DNA of 64,000 nucleotides. Source: Dromiciops gliroides. Its lineage: Eukaryota; Chordata; Mammalia; Microbiotheria; Microbiotheriidae. Position 1 is the first letter of the stretch. Each line of letters begins with the position of its first letter. A program made the translations under genes and the position numbers. Under the pieces are notes generated by a model. It saw only the letters and a program-made list of their open reading frames with translations, did no database searches and was not told the origin of the DNA. The DNA lies in the NCBI RefSeq assembly GCF_019393635.1, contig NC_057862.1, positions 416,809,669 through 416,873,668 on the forward strand, in the 5' to 3' direction. Below are positions 60,701-64,000 of the stretch, piece after piece.

Positions 60701-61734
60701 CTGAAATCTAGATTTGCTCTAACTCCAAATCACAGACTGGGTCAAGCTGGGGAATTAAAAATGTGGACTAAAGAAGACATTCAAGAAGAAATAGTGGCAA
60801 GGCTGACTTTAATTGCTAGTAAAAGAACAGTCAGATGTAGCTGGTAAAGAGAACACAGACTGCTTTGGAATCAGGAAGATCTGGGTTCAAGTTCTACTTG
60901 ACATTGTCTCATTTTAGTGCACCAGAAAGCTAAGAAAAAGTCATTCAGCTTGGTGTAGAGAGATTTTCCACACTTTAGGGAGTTTTCCCACATTGATTGA
61001 TAAAATCACAAATCCAAACTTTACCTCATCCTGTCCAGATCATCCCTCTAAAATCCAAAGAAATAAAAGAGCAGGAACATAGACATTTAAAAGAAAGAGA
61101 GAGGGAGAGAGAAAGAAAGAATAAAATATTTTTTTTAAAAAGAAAGAATAATGAAGCCCTAGTTTCTTTACATAAATGAACAGGAAACTTTTTTTTCATA
61201 AGCATCTTGAGTTCAGTCTTTGTCCAAAGAGACTCTTTAAAACAATCCACGTTTTCAGTTATGGAAGTTATGAACGAGATACCACAGTACATTCTTCTTA
61301 CTCTCCTCAAAATCATTTTTAAATTGTAAAATGCTTTGACCAACAACCTCTTTTTAACCTAAAAGTTTATGGATATGGACCATAATATCCTGGGTATTAC
61401 CATCTGGATTTCTATAAGCTGATCTGAAGTGAGAGCATTGGTTAAAAGAAGAATATGATAATAACATATACAATTCTCAGCTGAGTTTACATGGCAAAAT
61501 AGGTGAGATTGGTCTAACAGTTAAATTTAATCATTTTTCAGTCAGTTATAGCAAAGGTAATACATACAACATGTTCTGACTTTCATTGCTAGTTCTATAT
61601 TTATGTTTTAAATAATGAATCTCATTTCTATTCACATCTCTCAAGTTTAGAGATTTACCTTAAGAAGGACTGACAAGTCAACCTCTTTGGTTTCTTTTAG
61701 GCCAAGGGGAATCAGGGGAATTGTAAATGTCTCC
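29994..61734 (-). CDS. RHPN2: RHPN2 (rhophilin-2), last 12 coding exons; 5' part lies beyond the right edge
   Basis: Exons on the minus strand, 5' to 3', are 61734-61659, 54128-54051, 53430-53306, 44624-44458, 39198-39011, 38564-38408, 37231-37112, 35954-35760, 33945-33869, 31707-31561, 31151-30996 and 30251-29994. All have GT/AG borders and every phase joins, giving 580 residues and a TAA. Rhophilin-2 binds active RhoA/RhoB through an N-terminal HR1 domain (not in the window) and has a BRO1 domain and a PDZ domain. [13 protein letters not shown] opens the BRO1 domain, [16 protein letters not shown] lies inside it, [10 protein letters not shown] is the PDZ ligand loop, and [20 protein letters not shown] is in the conserved tail. 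If the human length of about 686 residues applies, roughly 105 residues are missing. No disabling mutation is seen. Confidence 0.96.
30490..30690. mobile_element. Probable hAT-type DNA transposon remnant
   Basis: The ends are roughly inverted (gttcttaatctttt … ggttaagatct), and internal gaataatgtttttaagtgcataaag resembles an ancient mammalian non-autonomous hAT element. Located in RHPN2 between the last two coding exons. Confidence 0.45.
30996..31151 (-). CDS. RHPN2: RHPN2 exon, second half of PDZ domain
   Basis: It has 52 codons: [20 protein letters not shown], then [20 protein letters not shown], ending [12 protein letters not shown]. Acceptor is ttttctag; donor is GTAAGG. An antisense SINE begins only about 30 bp upstream of this exon, at 31184. 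Confidence 0.95.
31184..31328 (-). mobile_element. WSINE1-type SINE
   Basis: Flanked by caaatggtcaattt copies ending at about 31183 and starting at 31328. In sense with RHPN2. Confidence 0.95.
31460..31510. repeat. (TATG/CATA)n microsatellite
   Basis: tatgtatatacatacatatatacg and then acatacatacatacacac. Confidence 0.85.
31561..31707 (-). CDS. RHPN2: RHPN2 exon, first half of PDZ domain
   Basis: It has 49 codons: [20 protein letters not shown], then [20 protein letters not shown], ending DPYCSAA. GDLGFTL is the carboxylate-binding loop of the PDZ domain. Acceptor is ccatag; donor is GTAAGT. Confidence 0.95.
32551..32698 (+). mobile_element. WSINE1-type SINE in CR1
   Basis: Flanked by aaaaggtgtagttt and aaaaggtggggttt. 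Has a small deletion before ctagctgtgtgacc. Confidence 0.94.
32739..32887 (+). mobile_element. WSINE1-type SINE in CR1
   Basis: Target duplication agtgaattc at 32730-32738 and 32888-32896. Confidence 0.95.
33166..33350 (+). mobile_element. WSINE1-type SINE
   Basis: Long (CAAAA)n-type tail; 5' end altered to gggcacccagctatgtgg. Confidence 0.93.
33351..33860. other. RHPN2 intron, nothing recognised
   Basis: No repeat or gene signature seen. Confidence 0.35.
33869..33945 (-). CDS. RHPN2: RHPN2 exon, linker before PDZ
   Basis: It has 77 bases: [18 protein letters not shown] then TDFFQKL. Acceptor is ttttacag; donor is GTATGA, a weaker donor than the others in this gene. Confidence 0.92.
34230..34440 (+). 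mobile_element. L2 3' end
   Basis: attagaatataagctctttgagg, then tgtatccccattg, then acaggtacttaataaatact. Confidence 0.75.
34441..35110. other. RHPN2 intron, nothing recognised
   Basis: AT-rich; open frames of 64-72 codons show no domain. Confidence 0.35.
35125..35265 (+). mobile_element. MIR-like fragment
   Basis: gatttgagttggaaggac…tccaaatccctgctttgct and cctcgaaggtcccttccagctc. Confidence 0.55.
35330..35700 (+). mobile_element. L2 3' end
   Basis: aagcctaactcaaatctcacctctgtaaagcctttcctgatc, then ggaagctcttggataacaagg and gccttgcacagaaatg. Confidence 0.7.
35760..35954 (-). CDS. RHPN2: RHPN2 exon, end of BRO1 domain and linker
   Basis: It has 195 bases: [40 protein letters not shown], then an acidic linker ending DAPDIT. 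Acceptor is attttcag; donor is GTAAGT. Confidence 0.94.
36050..36185 (-). mobile_element. MIR-like fragment
   Basis: acagaggaggaaattaagatac then aaggtcataccattcag. Confidence 0.5.
36190..36450 (+). mobile_element. L2 3' region
   Basis: gaagcccaactcaaatccca, then ccatgaagccttctctgagcac. Confidence 0.6.
36559..36703 (-). mobile_element. WSINE1-type SINE, 5'-truncated
   Basis: Ends at ccactgtgcccc without the acctagctgcccc terminus. Target duplication aaaagagctattttct at 36543-36558 and 36704-36719. Confidence 0.94.
37112..37231 (-). CDS. RHPN2: RHPN2 exon, BRO1 domain
   Basis: It has 120 bases: [20 protein letters not shown] then [19 protein letters not shown]. Acceptor is caccacag; donor is GTAAAT. 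An open frame continues past the acceptor but that part is intron. Confidence 0.94.
37425..37755 (+). mobile_element. L2 3' end
   Basis: tcaaggcccagatcaagtcccacctcttctatgaaactttccctgatcac, then ccta aacacctatcacagtgctttgcac. Confidence 0.65.
37839..37996 (-). mobile_element. WSINE1-type SINE
   Basis: Target duplication tagtcccttctcta at 37825-37838 and 37997-38010. Confidence 0.95.
38011..38135 (+). mobile_element. L2 3' end
   Basis: gcaaggactatctcttttgcc, then ccccactgcttagcacacagtagg. Confidence 0.65.
38408..38564 (-). CDS. RHPN2: RHPN2 exon, BRO1 domain
   Basis: It has 157 bases: [20 protein letters not shown], then [20 protein letters not shown], ending ATILIDHQ plus one base. Acceptor is ttttag; donor is GTAAGA. 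Confidence 0.95.
39011..39198 (-). CDS. RHPN2: RHPN2 exon, BRO1 domain
   Basis: It has 188 bases and encodes [20 protein letters not shown] and then [17 protein letters not shown], ending AQEAAK. Acceptor is catttaag; donor is GTAAGT-like (GTAAG). Confidence 0.95.
39199..39990. other. RHPN2 intron with a short L2 tail (39485-39570) and a CA-rich microsatellite (39294-39318)
   Basis: The only recognisable pieces are gtatccccagcatctaacac…taaatgtttatt and acacatacacacacgcatatgcat. The rest is unassigned. Confidence 0.45.
39995..40177. mobile_element. Probable hAT-type DNA transposon remnant
   Basis: agaagttcttaacatggggtctgtgaac at the left and agtggaggtaatctatgac…aaaggtttaagaa at the right resemble the ancient 'gttcttaacctggggtc' element. 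Confidence 0.45.
40194..40360 (+). mobile_element. WSINE1-type SINE, first of a tail-to-head pair
   Basis: With the next copy it shares a single outer duplication: aagaatacatggtata (40178-40193) and aagaatacctggtata (40518-40533). Confidence 0.94.
40362..40512 (+). mobile_element. WSINE1-type SINE, inserted in the A-tail of the preceding copy
   Basis: It follows an A-rich linker and ends with A-run plus (GAA)n. Confidence 0.94.
40536..41392 (+). mobile_element. Old L1 ORF2 tail and 3' UTR, split by a MAR1-like SINE
   Basis: ORF2-tail text on both sides of 40731-40971: caaagaattggaaactgagggg before, and gaaatactattattttctaag, agtgaagtgaacagaactagg after. Confidence 0.75.
40731..40971 (-). 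mobile_element. MAR1-like CORE-SINE
   Basis: ttcagtcgtgtccaactcttcg, gattttcttggcaaagatgctgg, then gggttaagtaatttgcccaagg. It lies inside the L1. Confidence 0.85.
41393..41544 (-). mobile_element. WSINE1-type SINE
   Basis: Flanked by aagattcc copies; the second starts at 41545. Confidence 0.94.
41700..41895 (+). mobile_element. L2 3' end
   Basis: caattgtaagctcttcgagggcaggg, then cacttagcacagtgcctgc, then taataaatgtttactgac. Confidence 0.8.
42130..42250 (-). mobile_element. MIR-like fragment
   Basis: acattcaaggttacacagta and ctctctatccactatgcca. Confidence 0.55.
42400..42520 (-). mobile_element. MIR-like fragment
   Basis: cttcattttgcagttgggaaacctgagg is the antisense CORE region. The SINE at 42568 lies just beyond. 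Confidence 0.55.
42568..42722 (-). mobile_element. WSINE1-type SINE
   Basis: Flanked by atgtctttggattttt (42551) and atgtctttgaattttt (42723). Confidence 0.94.
42925..43090 (+). mobile_element. MIR-like fragment
   Basis: tcatgtgctgtgtgatctta, then cctcctcatccctaagatgaaggg, then gctacaagctctaac. Confidence 0.55.
43265..43810 (+). mobile_element. Old L1 ORF2 tail and 3' UTR
   Basis: aaaatatttatagaagcactt, gtagcaaaaaactggaaac, ttatggaatattatgctata in the L1 ORF2-tail order. Confidence 0.7.
43811..44450. other. RHPN2 intron, nothing recognised
   Basis: Short CA-rich run near 44376-44420; no gene or repeat signature otherwise. Confidence 0.35.
44458..44624 (-). CDS. RHPN2: RHPN2 exon, BRO1 domain core
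   Basis: It has 167 bases: [20 protein letters not shown], then [15 protein letters not shown], then [14 protein letters not shown]. This is the conserved helical core of BRO1 domains. Acceptor is ttaaatag; donor is GTAAGG. Confidence 0.95.
44777..44924 (+). mobile_element. WSINE1-type SINE with 5' deletion
   Basis: Reads agatggtggatagag, missing cgcag. Target duplication aagatcctgtcca at 44764-44776 and 44925-44937. Confidence 0.95.
44967..45110 (+). mobile_element. WSINE1-type SINE
   Basis: Flanked by aagaataatatg (44955-44966) and agaacaataatatg (45111-45124). Confidence 0.93.
45648..46439 (-). pseudogene. L1 ORF2p C-terminal domain, open for 263 codons
   Basis: This part of ORF2p contains the Cys/His-rich C-terminal segment needed for L1 RNP function. 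The frame ends early, near the PKDIPPKSS region, before the usual C-terminal KLWYM…TLYTVSS end seen in the copy at 48107. It is a fragment, not a gene. Confidence 0.85.
46578..46748 (-). mobile_element. WSINE1-type SINE in L1 ORF2
   Basis: Target duplication taccagtctgtttt, with the second copy at 46750-46763. Confidence 0.95.
47264..47303. repeat. (AT)n microsatellite
   Basis: About 20 AT units, expanded from the acatatataa site of the L1 3' UTR. Confidence 0.95.
47431..47594 (-). mobile_element. WSINE1-type SINE in the L1 tail
   Basis: Target duplication aaaattaattaattttt at 47414-47430 and 47595-47611. Confidence 0.95.
47690..47853 (+). mobile_element. WSINE1-type SINE
   Basis: Flanked by tagaagag copies (47683 and 47856) with a (CAAA)n tail. 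Confidence 0.94.
48499..48653 (-). mobile_element. WSINE1-type SINE in the L1 3' UTR
   Basis: Flanked by gtgctgtttttt and gtgctgttgttt. Confidence 0.94.
48752..48797. repeat. (GT)n(AT)n microsatellite
   Basis: Located at the same L1 3' UTR site as the AT run at 47264. Confidence 0.95.
48951..49120 (+). mobile_element. WSINE1-type SINE, second element of a stack
   Basis: Inserted in the L1 A-tail. Followed by aaagaatgtatgcagat, a copy of the stack's target site. Confidence 0.92.
49135..49281 (+). mobile_element. WSINE1-type SINE, third element of a stack
   Basis: Flanked by aagaatgtatgcagat and aagaatgcatgcagat. Confidence 0.94.
49300..49830 (+). mobile_element. Old L1 ORF2 tail fragment
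   Basis: ccattgctaggttaatattc, gtagttaccaaataactggaaac, ttagatggggcctagctaaac keep the ORF2-tail order with high divergence. Confidence 0.6.
50770..51762 (+). pseudogene. L1 ORF1p reading frame with one premature stop
   Basis: One frame runs 50770-51762, broken only by TAA at 51385-51387. Order: basic N-terminus [14 protein letters not shown], a long heptad coiled coil (about residues 45-125, rich in E/K, trimerisation), the RRM-like domain with [20 protein letters not shown], and the C-terminal domain after the stop ([11 protein letters not shown] … [15 protein letters not shown]). ORF1p is the L1 RNA-binding chaperone. The stop replaces the residue after RIHR, so the C-terminal domain would be lost. 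Confidence 0.88.
51872..52037 (+). mobile_element. WSINE1-type SINE
   Basis: Flanked by aagaaattca at 51862-51871 and 52038-52047. Confidence 0.93.
52113..52216 (-). mobile_element. Diverged partial WSINE1-type SINE
   Basis: gtctggggctggatttgagc, then gctttgtccactgtgccacc. The 3' half is lost. Confidence 0.75.
52870..53300. other. RHPN2 intron, nothing recognised
   Basis: AT-rich, no repeat signature. Confidence 0.35.
53306..53430 (-). CDS. RHPN2: RHPN2 exon, BRO1 domain
   Basis: It has 125 bases, starting [19 protein letters not shown] and ending inside the Trp codon that joins to the next exon (W-YDSLTG). Donor is GTAGGT-like (GTAGG), acceptor cttcag. Confidence 0.94.
53431..54050. other. 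RHPN2 intron, mostly unassigned
   Basis: A short ancient fragment at about 53870-53950 (caatgctttgcaaatcttaaagcactatatt) is a common mammalian old-repeat motif. Confidence 0.35.
54051..54128 (-). CDS. RHPN2: RHPN2 exon, BRO1 domain
   Basis: It has 26 codons, beginning [20 protein letters not shown] and ending LMDLRQ. Acceptor is tttaaag; donor is GTAAGT. Phase 0 on both sides. Confidence 0.95.
54440..54960 (+). mobile_element. RTE-type LINE endonuclease-region fragment
   Basis: Translated pieces include [16 protein letters not shown], near the start of an AP-endonuclease-like fold, and further on [13 protein letters not shown], the 'R-TW-SPN' segment. Stops are frequent. Confidence 0.6.
54998..55037. 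repeat. (GGT/AGT)n microsatellite
   Basis: actggtggtggtagtagtgg then agcagtagtgacag. Confidence 0.8.
55055..56340 (+). mobile_element. L1 ORF2 C-terminal part and 3' UTR
   Basis: Pieces [20 protein letters not shown] (near 55300), then a gap filled by a partial SINE, then cattctggagaacaactatac, ggcaaaggattggaaattgag and the 3' UTR. It ends aaaatgtttaaaaattaatg like the element at 10975. Confidence 0.8.
55469..55560 (+). mobile_element. 3' half of a WSINE1-type SINE inside L1
   Basis: Starts at agttcaaatccagcctcag. L1 text expected between the flanks is missing, so a deletion accompanied or followed insertion. Confidence 0.88.
56430..56835 (+). mobile_element. L2 3' end
   Basis: cttgaatgtacttcctccttacctctgcctc, then caagaagcctttcctgatctcccc, then ttatttaataaatgcttgttgag. 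Confidence 0.85.
56990..57157 (-). mobile_element. WSINE1-type SINE with (GTTT)n end
   Basis: Flanked by gcctgtttgttt (second copy 57159-57170). The tail is (TTTG)n rather than T. Confidence 0.93.
57171..58015. other. RHPN2 intron, mostly unassigned
   Basis: Includes a (GTA/GCA)n run at 57493-57523. No gene recognised; the 62-codon minus-strand frame across it is repeat-driven. Confidence 0.4.
58016..58162 (+). mobile_element. WSINE1-type SINE
   Basis: Complete copy ending in a C-run (ctgccccccccccc-like) in place of an A-run. Confidence 0.93.
58417..58578 (-). mobile_element. WSINE1-type SINE
   Basis: Flanked by ggctattttttt and agactattttttt. Confidence 0.94.
58876..59000 (-). mobile_element. 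MIR-like fragment
   Basis: atgaagttaagtgacttacccatgc then attctatccattacatcac. Confidence 0.6.
59001..60066. other. RHPN2 intron, nothing recognised
   Basis: Unique-looking AT-rich sequence without repeat signature. Confidence 0.35.
60068..60330 (-). mobile_element. MAR1-like CORE-SINE
   Basis: tcatcccaactcttcacgac, ccccatttgggctttttttgg, agtggtttgtcatttcctt, then acttgcccagggtcacatag. Confidence 0.85.
60331..61650. other. RHPN2 intron, nothing recognised
   Basis: AT-rich; a purine (GAGA)n run at about 61094-61120. No exon or clear repeat found. Confidence 0.35.
61659..61734 (-). CDS. RHPN2: RHPN2 exon, start of BRO1 domain (probably exon 4)
   Basis: It has 76 bases. The first base completes a codon from the exon outside the window, and 25 codons follow: [20 protein letters not shown] then SVLLK. 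Acceptor is tttacag; donor is GTAAAT. Confidence 0.93.
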
Positions 61735-63195
61735 CTGTAAAAAAACAACAACATAGCAAAGCCACATAAATATGTGCAGCCAGGGTACTCTACCATGAAG
61801 ATCCAATTATCAATGCCAATACCTTATATAGTATATGGTAAAAAGCAACTGCAGGAGTAATGATTTTTTAAAAAATCTACCTTTTACAAATTCCCTAGGA
61901 ATGTATACCAATTCCCCAAAGCATTTCCCCATCTTTCACAATTAAGCTATATCCCTCTTCTCTCCTTTTGCTTTTCATATTGTAGCATTCACTCTATGGG
62001 ATATCCCCTGTTTATACTTGCAGGTTGGGTCCCCCCAAAAGAGGCCACTACCTCAAGTTCCAAGATACTCTACAGGTCACCATTCTTAAAATACAGGTCA
62101 AGAATCTCCTACAGCCAGTCTATGGTATTCTCCTGCCTCAACCCTGTTAGCTGTCTCCAGAGCTAGCAACTTTAGCTTTTCACAGACCTTTAGAGGCATA
62201 ACCTGGAGTCCTTTCACTTTCTTGTACCACTGTCTGAATCCCTACAGCTCCATGGCCCTGCCTTAGAGAGCTAGGGGAGATGTTTTATAATACACCACTT
62301 TAATTTTTAATGACTTCTCCCAGAGAATCGGTGGGTAAGCAGAGAGGAAAGTATGCCCTTTATTTGAGGGGAAGGGGAGAGGGTTATCATTGTACTTTGG
62401 GCTTTCCTACACCAGCTCAGTAAATACCCTTTTGTAAATGCTAATTAATGTTAACTGATTAATTAATATTAGAGAGATGTTAACTGGTTAAGTGATATTG
62501 GTAGGAGTATGCCACGTGGAGACTTAGTAGGCTACAGTTAGGAGGACAGGCATCCATAAGTTTACCCTGCATAGTAGCAGCGTCCCCTGGAAAGTGGACA
62601 ACTCCAGAATGGTTGTTGCATAGAGAATAAGGCAAGGTTACTAGACTTGTAGCCCAGTGGAATGAAATAAACATGATAAACCTAAATTCCAGAAAGTCAA
62701 AGGCCTTCAGTTCAAAGATCCCTTCAGTCCTATTACTTAGTGACCTGGCCCTTCCCTTCCCTCTAGCCAAAATTATTTTGGTTTTATTTTGAATGCATCC
62801 TTTATTTACTTATCTGTGAATATTCTGTACTCTCTAGTAAAATGTAAGATTTCTGAAGTCAAGGATTTGTTTCCTTAAAAAAAAAATAGTTTAATTTATA
62901 GGGTAGTTCACTTCTATAAAATGAGGAGTTTAGGTTATATCTTTAAGGTCCTCTGCCACTCTAAATCTTATAATTCTATGACCTGTACCTCTAAGTAGAA
63001 CACTTCTTGCCACTAGAGCTTTTCAGAATGCAAAATTTGAGCATTCGTCTTTTTCTCTACCTAATTATTTAGTATTATATTTATTTTATTTATTAAATAC
63101 TTTTTTGATAAATTACAAAAGCATGCCACTTAAACAATCTTTTCAGTGAAATTTGTGCATCCATAACTTTTTGTTTTATTTATTTATTTGTTTTT
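61735..63195. other. RHPN2 intron, nothing recognised
   Basis: No further RHPN2 exon was found. Sequence at 61980-62330 is more CT-rich but unassigned. Confidence 0.35.
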
Positions 63196-63210
63196 AAAAC
63201 TAGGTTTCCT

Positions 63211-63706
63211 GATGAGCAGGCAGATTTCAGAGAAACCTGGAAGGACTTACATGAACTGATGCTGAGTGAGATGAGCAGAAAGAACCAGGAGAACATTGTA
63301 CACAGTATCAACAACATTGTGTTTTGATCAACTGTGATAGACTTGACTCTTCTCAGCAATACAATGGTCCAAGATAGTTCCAAAGGACTCATGATGGAAA
63401 AGGCTCTCCAAATCCAGAAAAAAAGAACTATGGAATCTAGATGCAGACTGAACCATACTATTTCTACTCTTTTTGTTTCTCTTTTTTGAGGTTTCTCCCT
63501 TTTGCTCTGATTCTTCTTTCAAAGCACAACTAATGCAGAAATATGTTTAATACGATTGTACATATATAACTTACAGCAGATTGCTTGCTATCTTGGGGAG
63601 GGGACTAGATCTGGAACTAGAAATCTTATAAAAACAAATGTTGAAAACTATCTCTACATGTAACTAGAAAATAATAAAATACTTTTATGATTTCAAAACA
63701 AAACAA
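63211..63706 (+). mobile_element. 5'-truncated L1 with perfect 15-bp target duplication
   Basis: ORF2 end (from gatgagcaggcagatttcag) and 3' UTR to the A-rich tail. aaaactaggtttcct at 63196-63210 and 63707-63721. Confidence 0.95.
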
Positions 63707-63721
63707 AAAACTAGGTTTCCT

Positions 63722-64000
63722 CATCTTGCTTGGACTAGAAACATAAGGGCCACTTATAGACCTGATCCCACTAGTACATCAGCATGAGAGTGTAGGGACT
63801 CACCACATTAATGCTAAATTGAGTGGGGACACACCCATAGGCAGAGCCCACTGCAGCTCACAATTCCCAGGCTCCAGAGCCAAGGTGAGGCCCCCAACAG
63901 TAGGACTATGCCACCCACCCAGACATTCATAACCTTTTAGCAGAATTTTCCCATCAACATATTTTTATGAACTTTTTTCTTTTGCATTCAATTGCTAGAA
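63722..64000. other. RHPN2 intron, nothing recognised
   Basis: A moderately GC-rich stretch (63740-63930) has no match I can name. Confidence 0.35.

Noticed and set aside
63796..63900. Possible extra RHPN2 exon (ggactcac looks like a minus-strand donor)
   Set aside because: The translation of the neighbouring sequence does not resemble rhophilin N-terminal sequence, and no matching acceptor and phase could be established.

Overview
The window is nuclear DNA of a marsupial, most likely an Australian-type (australidelphian) one. About 48 copies of one tRNA-derived SINE are present (5' end ggggcagctaggtggcgcag, a middle containing gagttcaaatcc, 3' end near cattgcccc plus an A-run). This matches the family I know as WSINE1. 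Marsupial-type L1 3' ends, MAR1-like CORE-SINEs, and L2, CR1 and RTE fragments support the same assignment. The species cannot be fixed from the sequence alone. Family names come from memory and no database search was possible.

Three protein-coding genes are recognisable from exons with matching splice sites and phases. Their order is the one I know from human 19q13.11: CEP89 (minus), FAAP24 (plus), RHPN2 (minus). CEP89 contributes only its first two coding exons (15464-15426 and 10241-10135) and runs off the left edge. FAAP24 is complete: an inferred non-coding first exon ending at 15987 and four coding exons between 24039 and 28339, giving 216 residues. RHPN2 contributes its last 12 coding exons (61734 down to 29994; 580 residues plus stop). 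These cover most of the BRO1 domain, the PDZ domain and the C-terminus. Its N-terminal HR1 part lies beyond the right edge.

Layout: 1-10134, CEP89 intron with a deep repeat nest (L2, L1, ERV, L1); 10135-15464, CEP89 exons 2 and 1 with an ORF1-bearing L1 derivative between them; 14826-15345, a long purine-only tract; about 15350-16090, a CpG-rich bidirectional promoter shared by CEP89 and FAAP24; 15988-28339, FAAP24; 28340-29993, tail-to-tail 3' ends of FAAP24 and RHPN2; 29994-64000, RHPN2 exons scattered through SINE- and L1-rich introns.

FAAP24 acts in the Fanconi anaemia DNA-damage response, CEP89 at centriole distal appendages, and RHPN2 as a Rho-binding scaffold. They are neighbours by conserved synteny and do not form a pathway. 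I found no unknown multi-gene system. The strongest observations are about transposon history: insertions dated relative to one another by target-site duplications, a SINE-L1 composite, an apparently ORF2-deleted L1 type seen twice, and a three-element stack at one target site.
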